Shown: positions 49,488 through 58,794 of the stretch, piece by piece
Layout: each line of letters begins with the position of its first letter
Numbering within the stretch: the first letter of the stretch is position 1
Source: Flavobacterium akiainvivens
Lineage (GTDB): Bacteria; Bacteroidota; Bacteroidia; Flavobacteriales; Flavobacteriaceae
Assembly (NCBI RefSeq): GCF_001278115.1
Contig: NZ_LIYD01000005.1
Coordinates: 3,678,928-3,742,927, forward strand
Direction: 5' to 3'
DNA: 64,000 nucleotides
Notes under the pieces: generated by a model
Told to the model about the DNA's origin: nothing
The model's database searches: none
The model's input: the letters and a program-made list of their open reading frames with translations, nothing else
Position numbers and translations under genes: made by a program

Positions 49488-50837
49488 ATGGAATTAAAAA
49501 ACATACATAACGTCTATTTTATAGGTATTGGCGGCATAGGCATGAGTGCCCTGGCGCGCTACTTTAAGTTTATAGGCAAAAATGTAGCCGGTTATGATAA
49601 AACGCCCACACACCTTACCGATGAGCTTAAGGCAGAGGGCATAAACATACATTTTGAGGATAACGTGGCGCTTATAGCCCTGCCGTACCTCAATAAAGAA
49701 AATACGCTTGTGGTGGTAACACCCGCGGTACCAAAGGATCACCTGGAGTGGAACTACTTTTTGCAGAATGAATTTGTGGTTAAAAAGCGTGCAGAAGTAC
49801 TGGGCATTATAACCAAAGGCACGTTTTGCTTTGCAGTGGCCGGTACACACGGCAAAACCACAACCAGCAGCATACTGGGCCACATACTGTATGAAAGCGG
49901 CGTAGATGTAACAGCGTTCCTTGGGGGTATTGTAGAAAATTACGACAGCAACCTGATAGGCAGCGGCAAAACCGTTACCGTGGCTGAAGCCGATGAGTTT
50001 GACCGCTCATTCCTTCACCTGCACCCGGATATTGCCTGCGTAACAAGTATGGATGCCGACCACCTGGATATTTACGGTGATACGGCTTCTATCGAGGCAT
50101 CGTTCCGTGAGTTTGCCGATAAGGTAGAAGACAAAAACCACCTGTTTAAAACCAACGGGCTGCCTATTGAAGGGGTAACGGTTGGGGTTGGCACAGGGGC
50201 GTTCTCGGCCGTGAATGTAAGGATAGAAAACGGCTGGTATGTGTTTGATGCACAAACGCCGTCGGAAGTTATAAAAGATATTCGCTTCGGGCTGCCGGGC
50301 AGGCACAACCTTACTAACGCCATGCTGGCATTGGCCATGGCCAAAACATACGGCGTTGCAGGTGGTGATATTGCCAAAGCGCTTGAAAGCTTTAAGGGTG
50401 TCAGGAGGCGTTTCTCCTACCAGATAAAAAAACCGGGGCTGGTGTATATAGATGATTATGCGCACCACCCTACAGAAATTGATGCAGTATACCAGGCGGT
50501 AACAGAACTGTACCCAAATGAAAAGGTACTCGCTATATTCCAGCCGCATTTGTTTAGCCGCACACGCGATTTTGCCGATGGTTTTGCCAAAAGCCTTTCG
50601 CAGTTTGAAAACATAGTGCTGTTAGATATTTACCCGGCCCGCGAGCTGCCCATTGAGGGCGTTACAAGCCAGTGGCTGCTGGATAAGATTGAGAATGATA
50701 ATAAGAGGCTTGTCAGTAAGGCAGACCTGCTTCAGGTGGTAAAATTAACCGATGCCACAGTGGTAGTAACCATAGGCGCCGGAGATATAGGCGAGATGGT
50801 GCCCGATATTAAAAAAGTAGTAGATGAAAAGGTTTAA
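49488..50837 (+). CDS. murC: UDP-MurNAc:L-alanine ligase
   Basis: 449 residues. GIGGIGMSALARYF (about 11-24, UDP-binding Rossmann), VVTPAVPKDHLEW, ATP loop AGTHGKTTTSSILGHIL (about 119-135), EADEFDRSFLHLHPDIA, FGLPGRHNLTNAM, VYIDDYAHHPTEIDAVY and FQPHLFSRTRDF: a complete MurC. It adds the first residue of the stem peptide. Overlaps ftsQ by 14 nt. Confidence 0.97.
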   Translation: MELKNIHNVYFIGIGGIGMSALARYFKFIGKNVAGYDKTPTHLTDELKAEGINIHFEDNVALIALPYLNKENTLVVVTPAVPKDHLEWNYFLQNEFVVKKRAEVLGIITKGTFCFAVAGTHGKTTTSSILGHILYESGVDVTAFLGGIVENYDSNLIGSGKTVTVAEADEFDRSFLHLHPDIACVTSMDADHLDIYGDTASIEASFREFADKVEDKNHLFKTNGLPIEGVTVGVGTGAFSAVNVRIENGWYVFDAQTPSEVIKDIRFGLPGRHNLTNAMLALAMAKTYGVAGGDIAKALESFKGVRRRFSYQIKKPGLVYIDDYAHHPTEIDAVYQAVTELYPNEKVLAIFQPHLFSRTRDFADGFAKSLSQFENIVLLDIYPARELPIEGVTSQWLLDKIENDNKRLVSKADLLQVVKLTDATVVVTIGAGDIGEMVPDIKKVVDEKV

Positions 50838-51546
50838 CTGGAACAACATAAGGCTGGTTTTAATGCTGTGCACACTGGTGTTTCTGTATGCCTTTGCCAC
50901 ACGTAGAAATGATGCCCGCATGGTAAAAAAACCGGTGGTGGAGTTCATTTCAAAAGACAGTTTTATAACCAAAGAAATGGTTAATAAATTGTTGATACAA
51001 AATTTTTGGGGTGCCGCAGGTGTTGAAAAAGTTGAGGTAGATTTACATAAGGTGGAGAAAACTATCGCTAAAAACCCTATGGTCGGACAGGCAGAAGTTT
51101 ACACCACGGTAGATGGAAAACTCGTTGCTAAGGTTACACAAAAAAAGCCTGTTGCGCGCGTTTTTGAGGGGACGCAATCATACTATCTGGACTATGAAGG
51201 GAACAAAATGCCGCTTAGCGAAAAGCAAACGGCCAGGGTGCCCTTAGTTACCGGCGAAGTGCAAAAGATAGATGGTAAAAGATTGGGCAGGCTACTGGAT
51301 TTTATTTACGACGACGATTTTTTAAAAAAGAATATAACGGGTTTATCGATACAGCAAAACGGTTCGGTAATAATGAGCACCAGGGGGTATGATTATGATA
51401 TTTACTTTGGCAGCCCGTATAATGTTGAGGCAAAATTTAAGAATTACAAGGCATTCCTTCAGGATGCGGTAAAAGATACATTGATTAAAAATTACAAAAC
51501 GGTAAACCTTGTGTTTTTGCACCAGGTGGTGTGCACTAAAAAGTAG
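50824..51546 (+). CDS. ftsQ: Cell-division protein FtsQ
   Basis: 240 residues: short cytoplasmic start, one membrane helix (about 8-26, IRLVLMLCTLVFLYAFATR), then a periplasmic region with a POTRA-like segment (FISKDSFITKEMVNKLLIQN) and a beta domain (AEVYTTVDGKLVAKVTQKKPVARVF). Weakly conserved family; call rests on this layout and the murC-ftsQ-ftsA order. It scaffolds FtsL/FtsB-type proteins. Confidence 0.9.
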   Translation: MKRFNWNNIRLVLMLCTLVFLYAFATRRNDARMVKKPVVEFISKDSFITKEMVNKLLIQNFWGAAGVEKVEVDLHKVEKTIAKNPMVGQAEVYTTVDGKLVAKVTQKKPVARVFEGTQSYYLDYEGNKMPLSEKQTARVPLVTGEVQKIDGKRLGRLLDFIYDDDFLKKNITGLSIQQNGSVIMSTRGYDYDIYFGSPYNVEAKFKNYKAFLQDAVKDTLIKNYKTVNLVFLHQVVCTKK

Positions 51547-51550
51547 GCTT

Positions 51551-52981
51551 ATGGAAAGAGACAGCATTGCAGTAGGTTTAGACATTGGTACCACAAAAAT
51601 TGTGGCAATGATAGGCAGGAAAAATGAGTATGGTAAACTGGAAATTGTTGGCGTTGGCAAATCAAAAAGCCTGGGCGTGGCCCGCGGCGTGGTTAACAAC
51701 ATTACCCAAACCATACAGTCTATACAGGAAGCTATAGCCGATGCCGAGCAGGACAGCGGTTATAAAATTAACGATGTGGTGGTGGGCATTGCCGGCCAGC
51801 ACATTCGCAGCATACAGCACAGCGATTACATAAGCCGCCCTAATGCCGAAGAGGTAATAGGCGATGCCGATATAGACCTGCTTATAAACCAGGTGCACAA
51901 ACTGGCCATGCTGCCGGGCGAGGAAATTATCCACGTGCTGCCACAGGAGTTTAAAATAGACGGGCAGAGCGAAATTAAAGAGCCTATAGGCATGTATGGC
52001 GGCAGGCTGGAAAGCAGCTTCCACGTGGTGGTGGGCCAGGCCTCATCTATACGCAATGTGGGCAGGTGCATCAAGAGCTCGGGCTTAGACCTTTCGGGCC
52101 TTACCCTTGAGCCATTGGCCAGTGCCGATGCCGTATTAAGCCAGGAAGAAAAAGAAGCCGGTGTTGCGCTTATAGATATAGGTGGCGGTACTACAGACCT
52201 TGCCATTTTTAAAGACGGTATCATTCGCCATACGGCTGTAATACCATTTGGTGGCAACGTAATTACCGATGATATAAAAGAAGGCTGCTCGATAATCGAG
52301 AAGCAGGCTGAACTTCTTAAAGTGAAGTTTGGTTCTGCATGGCCTGGCGAAAATAAAGATAACGAGATTGTGTCTATACCGGGCCTTCGCGGCAGGGAGC
52401 CAAAAGAAATATCGCTTAAAAACCTGAGCAAGATTATCCACGCCCGTGTGGTGGAAATCATAGAGCAGGTATTTGCCGAAATTAAAAACTACGGCCACGA
52501 AGACCCACGCAAAAAACTGATAGCCGGTATAGTGCTTACAGGTGGTGGTTCTGAACTGAAACATATAAAACAGCTGGTAGAGTACATTACCGGTATGGAT
52601 ACCCGCATAGGCTACCCTAACGAGCACCTTGCAGGCAGCAGCGATGAAAAGCTGAGCAGCCCGCTTTATGCCACGGCAGTGGGCCTTGTTATAAACAGCC
52701 TGCGCAACAACACCCTTAGTGCAACCCCGCTTGTAGAAATACAAAAACCGGAACCGGTGCGCAGGGTAATACCACAGCCACAACCTGTAGTTAATACTGT
52801 GGTAGCTGAGCCGGTAGCTGTAGCAGCGCCGCAGCCTGTTGCCGCACAGCCGGAGCCGGTGGCAGTACACCAGCCGGTGGCACACCATGTGGCCGAAGAA
52901 ACGACCGAAAAGAAAATGAAGAAGTCGTTTTTTGACAAGTATATAGATAAGATTAAAGATTTTTTAGATAACGCAGAATAA
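51551..52981 (+). CDS. ftsA: Cell-division protein FtsA with proline/glutamine-rich linker
   Basis: 476 residues from MERDSIAVGLDIGTTKIVAM. Actin-fold ATPase: phosphate 1 DIGTTK (11-16), SHS2/1C domain, phosphate 2 VALIDIGGGTTDLAIF, and adenosine motif GIVLTGGGSELKHI. After about residue 400 a Pro/Gln/Val/Ala-rich linker (KPEPVRRVIPQPQPVV, PQPVAAQPEPVAVHQPVA) leads to the C-terminal amphipathic membrane helix KKMKKSFFDKYIDKIKDFL. E. coli FtsA (420 residues) lacks such a long linker. It anchors FtsZ to the membrane. Confidence 0.96.
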   Translation: MERDSIAVGLDIGTTKIVAMIGRKNEYGKLEIVGVGKSKSLGVARGVVNNITQTIQSIQEAIADAEQDSGYKINDVVVGIAGQHIRSIQHSDYISRPNAEEVIGDADIDLLINQVHKLAMLPGEEIIHVLPQEFKIDGQSEIKEPIGMYGGRLESSFHVVVGQASSIRNVGRCIKSSGLDLSGLTLEPLASADAVLSQEEKEAGVALIDIGGGTTDLAIFKDGIIRHTAVIPFGGNVITDDIKEGCSIIEKQAELLKVKFGSAWPGENKDNEIVSIPGLRGREPKEISLKNLSKIIHARVVEIIEQVFAEIKNYGHEDPRKKLIAGIVLTGGGSELKHIKQLVEYITGMDTRIGYPNEHLAGSSDEKLSSPLYATAVGLVINSLRNNTLSATPLVEIQKPEPVRRVIPQPQPVVNTVVAEPVAVAAPQPVAAQPEPVAVHQPVAHHVAEETTEKKMKKSFFDKYIDKIKDFLDNAE

Positions 52982-52994
52982 AAACCCGTTGATT

Positions 52995-55184
52995 ATGATG
53001 AACGCAGAATTTGGAAGCATTTCGTTTGACCTGCCTAAAAACCAGTCAAACGTAATCAAGGTCGTGGGCGTAGGCGGAGGCGGAAGCAACGCTATAAACC
53101 ACATGTTTAAACAGGGAATTAAAGGCGTAGATTTTGTGGTTTGCAATACTGACTCTCAGGCATTGCAAAACAGCCCCGTGCCTAATAAAATACAGCTGGG
53201 CTTAAACCTTACAGAAGGCCTTGGCGCCGGCGCCAACCCAGATGTGGGCCAGCAAAGCGCACTGGAAAGCATTGAAGAAATAGAAAAAATGCTCGATACC
53301 AATACCAAAATGCTGTTTATTACAGCCGGTATGGGTGGCGGTACCGGTACAGGTGCTGCCCCGGTTATAGCACAGCTTGCAAAAGAGCGTGATATACTTA
53401 CGGTGGGCATTGTTACCATACCGTTTCAGTTTGAAGGCAAGGTGCGCAGCGAGCAGGCACTTGCCGGTGTAGAAAGGCTAAGGAAACAGGTAGACTCGCT
53501 TATTGTTATTAACAACAACAAGCTAAGGGAAGTTTACGGTAACCTGGGCTTTAAGGCGGGCTTTAGCAAGGCAGACGAGGTGTTGGCAACGGCATCACGC
53601 GGTATTGCAGAGGTTATTACGCACCACTATACCCAAAACATCGACCTTAAAGATGCCAAGACCGTACTTAGCAACAGCGGTACCGCTATAATGGGGTCGG
53701 CTACGGCAAGTGGAGACAACAGGGCAAAAGATGCTATTGTTAGTGCGCTTGATTCCCCACTGCTTAACGATAATAAAATTACAGGTGCAAAAAATGTACT
53801 GCTGCTAATAGTATCGGGTACAACTGAAATCACTATTGATGAAATAGGTGAAATCAACGACCACATACAAAGCGAGGCCGGCTATAATGCCAACATCATT
53901 ATGGGTGTGGGCGAAGACGAAAGCCTGGGCGAAGCCGTTGCAGTAACCATTATTGCAACCGGTTTTAATATTGAGCAACAAAACGAAATTGTAAATACAG
54001 AGCCAAAGAAAATTGTACACGCCCTTGAGGAAGGCCAGAGCATGGTGCACGACCTTACCCAAAAGCCCATTGTACAGGGATTTGACTTTGCAGCGCCTGT
54101 AACTCCTGCTTCTGAGCCTAAAGCTGTAGCTGAAGAGCCTGTTGTGGAAGAAAAAATAGTTTTTTCACTTGAGGAGGAGGAAGAGGTTGTAGAAAAAAAG
54201 TTCGTAGCTGAAGTTGACGAGTATGCAACTTCAGAATACATAAAAAACCTTGATGTTTTCTTTGAAATAGTTAAGCCGGTTAGCGGGCAGCCTGTAGTGG
54301 CACAGCCCGTAGCACAAGCTGCACCGGTTGCACAGGCACCAGCAGCACCTGTATTTCAGCCAGAGCCTGTATTCCAGGTTCAGCCTGTGGCACAACAAGC
54401 TCCGGTACAGCCTGTAGCCGCAGCACCTGTTTATCAGCCTGCACCGGTTAAAAATATTATGGACATAGAGGTGTTTGAGCCTGAGTTTGTAATTGTTGAG
54501 AAGAAAGAAGAGCAGTTTACCTTTACCTTCGACCTTGTAGAAGACAACGCTAAGAGTGAGGAAAAGCTAATGTTTAGCCTTAACGACGAGGTGCGCAACA
54601 TAAAAGTACAGGAGCCGGTAGAAGTTGTGCCGATGACTGAACTGAATGAAAACGGCATCATCCGTTTCTCGCTTGAGGATTACCTTGAAAAAGAAAACGA
54701 GCTGTTAAACAGCAAGCCTGCTGCAAAGGTTGAAGAAACCATAGCGCCTGAGCTTAACTTTACCTTTAGGGATACAAGCATACAGCCTGAAGTGCCTGCT
54801 ACGCCACAGCCGCCGGTACAACAGCAACCTGTGCAGCCCGTACAGCATTTTGAGCCTGTACAACAAGTACAGCCTGTACAGCAACAGCCGGTAGCGCCAG
54901 CTGCACCTGTAGAGGTTTCGCCAATGGAAATGACTATTGATGAAACACTTCGCCTTAGGGCAGAGGAGCGCCGCAGGAAAATGAAGGACTTTAACCATAA
55001 GTTCCACAACAATACCACGCGTATTGAAGAGTTTGAAAAAGAGCCCGCCTATAAAAGGATGGGTGTAGACATAAGCGCACCAAGGACAGACAGCGGCAAG
55101 TCGCGCCTGTCATTGGGTTTCGACAGCAATGACGACCTTACACTGCGCTCTAACAACTCGTTTTTACACGATAATGTAGACTAA
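52995..55184 (+). CDS. ftsZ: Cell-division GTPase FtsZ with long disordered tail
   Basis: 729 residues from MMNAEFGSISFDLPKNQ (E. coli 383). The tubulin-like core (1-335) is intact: GVGGGGSNAI, the GTP loop GGGTGTG at 114-120 and the T7 catalytic loop NIDLKD (Asn215, Asp217, Asp220). Residues 370-680 are a low-complexity Pro/Gln/Val/Ala-rich tail (QPVVAQPVAQAAPVAQAP, VQPVQHFEPVQQVQPVQQQP) with acidic patches. The C-terminus has EFEKEPAYKRMGVDIS and LTLRSNNSFLHDNVD, probably the FtsA-binding tail peptide. It forms the Z ring. Last gene of the cluster, with a strong terminator. Confidence 0.97.
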   Translation: MMNAEFGSISFDLPKNQSNVIKVVGVGGGGSNAINHMFKQGIKGVDFVVCNTDSQALQNSPVPNKIQLGLNLTEGLGAGANPDVGQQSALESIEEIEKMLDTNTKMLFITAGMGGGTGTGAAPVIAQLAKERDILTVGIVTIPFQFEGKVRSEQALAGVERLRKQVDSLIVINNNKLREVYGNLGFKAGFSKADEVLATASRGIAEVITHHYTQNIDLKDAKTVLSNSGTAIMGSATASGDNRAKDAIVSALDSPLLNDNKITGAKNVLLLIVSGTTEITIDEIGEINDHIQSEAGYNANIIMGVGEDESLGEAVAVTIIATGFNIEQQNEIVNTEPKKIVHALEEGQSMVHDLTQKPIVQGFDFAAPVTPASEPKAVAEEPVVEEKIVFSLEEEEEVVEKKFVAEVDEYATSEYIKNLDVFFEIVKPVSGQPVVAQPVAQAAPVAQAPAAPVFQPEPVFQVQPVAQQAPVQPVAAAPVYQPAPVKNIMDIEVFEPEFVIVEKKEEQFTFTFDLVEDNAKSEEKLMFSLNDEVRNIKVQEPVEVVPMTELNENGIIRFSLEDYLEKENELLNSKPAAKVEETIAPELNFTFRDTSIQPEVPATPQPPVQQQPVQPVQHFEPVQQVQPVQQQPVAPAAPVEVSPMEMTIDETLRLRAEERRRKMKDFNHKFHNNTTRIEEFEKEPAYKRMGVDISAPRTDSGKSRLSLGFDSNDDLTLRSNNSFLHDNVD

Positions 55185-55211
55185 GAGTTAACTGACCCGA
55201 ATGTGAACCTT

Positions 55212-55250
55212 AACCCGAAAACATTACTATGTTTTCGGGTTATTTTTTTA
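55212..55250 (+). terminator. Terminator of the dcw cluster
   Basis: AACCCGAAAACAT / ATGTTTTCGGGTT stem (11-13 bp) with a short loop and T7 run. Confidence 0.93.
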
Positions 55251-55280
55251 TCTTCGCACACACATTTTAATACCCGTACT

Positions 55281-55730
55281 ATGAGTTTGCAATCACAAAT
55301 CATGGATGCCATGAAAACGGCCATGAAAGAAAAAGACACCGTAGCGCTTGAGTCGCTCAGGGCTATTAAATCGGCTATTCTTTTAGCCCAGACCGAAAGC
55401 GGTGCTAAAGAGGAAATCAGCGCCGAAGAAGAGATAAAGCTGCTGCAAAGGCTGGTAAAACAGCGCAAAGACAGTGCTAACATATACATTGAGCAAAACC
55501 GCCAGGACCTTGCTGACCCTGAACTTGCACAGGTTGCCGTAATTGAAAAATTCCTTCCGGCGCAGCTGGGTGAAGAAGAGGTAGAAGTAATAGTGCGCCG
55601 CATTATTGCCGAAAACAACTTTAGCGGCATGGCCGATATGGGCAAAGTTATGGGCATAGCCAGCAAAGAACTTGCAGGCCAGGCCGATGGCAAAACCATA
55701 AGCACTGTGGTTAAGAAGAGCTTAGCGTAG
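55281..55730 (+). CDS. GatB/YqeY domain protein
   Basis: 149 residues from MSLQSQIMDAMKTAMKEKDT; the longer in-frame start at 55203 runs through the ftsZ terminator and is rejected. LESLRAIKSAILLAQTES, LQRLVKQRKDSANIY, EKFLPAQLGEEEVEVIV and MGKVMGIASKELAGQADG are the YqeY hallmarks. The domain resembles the tRNA-binding tail of GatB, but free YqeY has no proven role. It ends just before heptamer array H7 and tRNA-Arg. Confidence 0.92.
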   Translation: MSLQSQIMDAMKTAMKEKDTVALESLRAIKSAILLAQTESGAKEEISAEEEIKLLQRLVKQRKDSANIYIEQNRQDLADPELAQVAVIEKFLPAQLGEEEVEVIVRRIIAENNFSGMADMGKVMGIASKELAGQADGKTISTVVKKSLA

Positions 55731-55734
55731 TTTT

Positions 55735-55809
55735 GTTTCAGGTTTCAGGTTTCGGTTCCAGGTTACCACTCAAAACGGTAAAACAAACCTGAAACTTTAA
55801 ACCTGAAAC
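55735..55809. repeat. Heptamer array hairpin H7 (GTTTCAG / AACCTGA)
   Basis: GTTTCAG, GTTTCAG, GTTTCGG, TTCCAG (55735-55761) and the inverted arm AACCTGA, AACTTTA, AACCTGA, AAC (55786-55809). The right arm is the word of H3 next to rimM. It lies between yqeY and tRNA-Arg. Confidence 0.88.
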
Positions 55810-55818
55810 AAAAATTCC

Positions 55819-55890
55819 GGCTCCATAGTTCAATGGATAGAATATCAGATTCCGGTTCTGACGATTTGGGTTCGAATCCCGATGGGGTCA
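55819..55890 (+). tRNA. tRNA-Arg (anticodon CCG), CCA not encoded
   Basis: Acceptor GGCTCCA pairs with TGGGGTC (one G-T and one T-G pair), discriminator A. Anticodon stem TCAGA / TCTGA around TTCCGGT, giving anticodon CCG. T-arm TGGGTTCGAATCCCG. 72 nt. No CCA follows, so the tail must be added by the CCA enzyme, unlike tRNA-Asp in this window. Confidence 0.94.
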
Positions 55891-55893
55891 CAA

Positions 55894-55926
55894 AAGGGCA
55901 AATGATTAAGTCATTTGCCCTTATTT
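55894..55926. terminator. Terminator after tRNA-Arg
   Basis: AAGGGCAAATGA / TCATTTGCCCTT, a 12-bp stem with a 5-nt loop, followed by ATTTATT. Also at the 3' end of the convergent DKNYY gene. Confidence 0.9.
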
Positions 55927-56644
55927 ATTGTGGAATGTCGCCTTTCTTCTTAATCCCGAAATAATAATATCCTTTTGGGGTGAGGCCATAGAGCCTTTCG
56001 TCCACAATTTTTACCGAAAACTCAGCAGGCTTCACACCGCTCAGCTTTTTTAGCCCTCTGCTAATAGTGTTTATAAAGTATACATTATCCTTATTGGCAG
56101 CATAATACGTATGGCTTTGGTCAAGGTGGAAATCATCAAAGCAGCCCGGTACCATTTTAAAAGTATCAATGTCTACCAAAGGTTCTTTTACCCCTTTAAA
56201 AAACAGGCTGTCTTTATCGCGGGCAATATTTTGCCATATAATGCTAAAGGTATCTGCATCTGCGCCATCAACAAATATGGTAAAAAAGAATACCTGCTGA
56301 CCAACCCTTACATAGTATTCGTTATACTTCTCAGCCTTGCTGTAATCATAAGGCAACGTTTCCTGATACCAATAATAGTTATTGCCGTCAAAGCCAATAC
56401 CTTCTTCAGTATCAATTACTTTAAAAGTTTTGGGATTGGCGCCTTCAATTACCGATGGGGTACACATGTAGCTGGTAACATACACCCTGTTCCTGTCTTT
56501 AAAATAAAAGGTTTTGTCTTTATAGGCTTCTACAAGCTCAAAAGAGTCATAATCAATTACTTTTTTAAGAGATGTAAACGTTTCTGAGTCATAACGATAG
56601 ATGCTCTTGTCTACAAGGGTAAAACCGTTTCCAAAATCTTTCAT
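55925..56644 (-). CDS. DKNYY-family protein
   Basis: 239 residues, no signal peptide. Built of short repeated beta units with DKDSLFFKG, NKDNVYFINT, FDGNNYYWYQ and DKTFYFKDRNRVYVTS, the DKxxVYF/DKNYY pattern of this family of unknown function. A start MKDFGNGFTLVDKSIYRY means the first unit begins at once. Its start codon abuts the stop of the broken DinB gene, so the two were probably cotranscribed. Confidence 0.88.
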   Translation of the reverse strand: MKDFGNGFTLVDKSIYRYDSETFTSLKKVIDYDSFELVEAYKDKTFYFKDRNRVYVTSYMCTPSVIEGANPKTFKVIDTEEGIGFDGNNYYWYQETLPYDYSKAEKYNEYYVRVGQQVFFFTIFVDGADADTFSIIWQNIARDKDSLFFKGVKEPLVDIDTFKMVPGCFDDFHLDQSHTYYAANKDNVYFINTISRGLKKLSGVKPAEFSVKIVDERLYGLTPKGYYYFGIKKKGDIPQ

Positions 56645-57147
56645 TTAGTTCTTATTTTGGTCTTCATAAGTAGGGCCATATAATCCGGGTACTTTATTGC
56701 CGGTAGCACGCAGGTAAACAATCATTTCGCCACGGTGGTGGTAAATATGATTAAAGAGTGTACTGCGCACTACAATATCCCTTGGCATAGGGCCAAGTAC
56801 CACCTTGTCGGCCACTTTCATGGTCCAATTATCGTTTAGCTGTGTTTCTGTGGCAGATTGCAACGCGGCACGGGCTTTCTCAACATTGCTTTCAAAAGCG
56901 CCAGGGTGGCCTTAATATCGTTGGTTGAGCCTCGTTCCAGGCTATCGGCAGCCATATCATAAACATCCTGCGTTAACACGCCCACATACCAGTAATAAAT
57001 AGTGGCTATATGCTGGGCAAGTTCGCCCATAGTCCATGAAATAGCCGAAGGCTTATAGCCCAGGTCTTTTTCGGGTACTGATTGTAGTAGTTTTCGGGTA
57101 TTTTCTGTCTCCTGTTCAAATTCCTGAATGAGCGATTGTAAAATCAT
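56645..57147 (-). pseudogene. DinB-superfamily protein, single frameshift
   Basis: The first part from MILQSLIQEFEQETENTRKL (ATG at 57147) includes SWTMGELAQHIATIYYWYVG, with the DinB metal-binding His. It reads to ATLALLKAMLRK in a frame that soon ends. The next frame continues as ESNVEKARAALQSATETQLN through NHIYHHRGEMIVYLRATG, which holds the conserved HxxxHRG. Adding one base at the AAAA run 56894-56897 joins them into about 168 residues (ATLAL(L/F)ESNVEKA). I take it as one gene with a -1 indel, either a real mutation or a sequencing error. DinB proteins are metal-dependent four-helix bundles of varied function. Confidence 0.8.
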
Positions 57148-57250
57148 AGCGCTGGTTTTTTAGTAAAGTTAGCTATGGTCAATTACAATCAAAACATAAT
57201 TAACCTTTTAAGTGGTTATAAAAGGTTAATTATGTTCAGCTAAAAAATCG

Positions 57251-58042
57251 TTAAACAGTCCTTAGTACTCCGCCGTCTGCCCTTAAACAAGCTCCGTTAG
57301 TTGCGCTTGATAAGGGGCTGGCGAGGTATGTTACAAGATGGGCAATTTCTTCCGGATTGATAAAACGCTGTAACAGCGAGTCAGGGTTTGTATGTGTAAT
57401 AATACCTTGTTTCATTTGTTCAACATCAATACCCTGTGCTGTTGCTAATGCCTTTATGGTAGCAGCAACCCCTGTTGAGTATGTAGGGCCGCCTAAAATT
57501 GTGTTTACAGTAACCTGTGTTCCTCGGGTTAATTTAGAAAGTCCGTTGCTAAGTGCCATCATTGCTGCTTTGGTCATACCGTAATGTATCATGTTACCGG
57601 GTACATTAACGCCTGATTCGCTGCTGATAAATAGTATGCGTCCCCACTTCTTCTTAAGCAAACCTGCCATAATATGACGGCTAAGCCTAACGCTGCTCAT
57701 TACATTAATATCAAATATTTTGTACCAGTCATCATCGTTAATAGCTTCAAAGTCTTTTAGTTCAAATATCCCTACATTATTTATCAGGATGTCTATATCA
57801 TCAATTTGAGATAAAAGGTTGTTTACTTCATCAATGTTGCTAAAGTCCGCTGCAATTCCTTTTACAACTGACTCCGGAAATTGTTTTTTCAAGGCATCAA
57901 CGGCGGTGCCGGTTTTATATATATCGCGCCCATTTATAGTTACTTCAGCACCTTCTGCCAGCAGTTGCTGTGCAATTGCATAACCTATTCCTTGTGTTGA
58001 CCCGCTTATGAAAGCTTTTTTGTGTTCTAAATTCAAATTCAT
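57251..58042 (-). CDS. Short-chain dehydrogenase/reductase
   Basis: 263 residues. NAD(P)-binding motif in ISGSTQGIGYAIAQQLL (about 13-29), NNVG in DILINNVGIFEL, catalytic Ser in LFISSESG, and YGMTKAAM with Tyr and Lys. NGRDIYKTG after strand 2 hints at NADP (Arg in place of Asp). The substrate is unknown. It follows the TetR gene by 35 nt on the same strand and is probably its target. Confidence 0.93.
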   Translation of the reverse strand: MNLNLEHKKAFISGSTQGIGYAIAQQLLAEGAEVTINGRDIYKTGTAVDALKKQFPESVVKGIAADFSNIDEVNNLLSQIDDIDILINNVGIFELKDFEAINDDDWYKIFDINVMSSVRLSRHIMAGLLKKKWGRILFISSESGVNVPGNMIHYGMTKAAMMALSNGLSKLTRGTQVTVNTILGGPTYSTGVAATIKALATAQGIDVEQMKQGIITHTNPDSLLQRFINPEEIAHLVTYLASPLSSATNGACLRADGGVLRTV

Positions 58043-58077
58043 TTTTGTAATGATTAATCCATAATTAATTAAAAAAA

Positions 58078-58665
58078 TTAGCTAAGAATAGCTAATTGTA
58101 GTTCTATTTGTTCTGATAAGATATTTTTGTCAGGATACATTCTTCTCAGGCTGTTTAGCCCACACCAAAAAGTTATCAGCTGCCTGCCCAATAACAGTGC
58201 AGAAATATTGGTTTTTAATGTTCGGTTTTCCTGCTCATATGCAATACAAGTCACAAACATTTGCTCAACTTCCTTTAAAATTTTGGATGCCTCAGCTTCA
58301 AGTTCAGCATCTATAAAGGTCATTTCTACAAGGGTGTTGGCAATAATACACCCTTTTTTATGTTCTGTTTCGGGCTCATTAGCTATGCCCCTAAAGAAGT
58401 TTTTTATCAGCTCAACCGGCCTTTCGGTTTCTTCTGTTTGTTTTTTAAATGCCGCAAAGGCATCCCTGCGTTGTTGTATGGATTTGCTGAACACTTCTTT
58501 TTTGCCTCCGCGAAAAGTATTATAAAAACTGCCACTGCCACTGCCCGACGCTTCAAGTAAATCAGATAATGAAGTTGCTGTGTATCCCTTTTCCCAAAAT
58601 ACCTTTTGTGCACGGTTAATTATGGTAGTTTCTGCGTGTACTGTGGGGCGGCCTCTGTGTTTCAT
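58078..58665 (-). CDS. TetR-family transcriptional regulator
   Basis: 195 residues from MKHRGRPTVHAETTIINRAQ. An in-frame start at 58791 adds residues unlike the family and is rejected. HTH: AQKVFWEKGYTATSLSDLLEASGSGSGSFYNTF (about 19-51, in part). The C-terminal domain with KGCIIANTLVEMTF resembles the AcrR/YcdC subgroup. Probably represses its own gene and the SDR gene behind it (inference). Confidence 0.9.
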   Translation of the reverse strand: MKHRGRPTVHAETTIINRAQKVFWEKGYTATSLSDLLEASGSGSGSFYNTFRGGKKEVFSKSIQQRRDAFAAFKKQTEETERPVELIKNFFRGIANEPETEHKKGCIIANTLVEMTFIDAELEAEASKILKEVEQMFVTCIAYEQENRTLKTNISALLLGRQLITFWCGLNSLRRMYPDKNILSEQIELQLAILS

Positions 58666-58794
58666 ATTTTTTTGTATTGAGCGATACAAAATTAATATAA
58701 TTGTCAAAAATAACAAGCACAAGTAAAACTTTTGTTTGTTTTGGGTAAGAGGGCAATTGCATAAAATTGCTAACTTGCTGCATCTCTCCACAGC

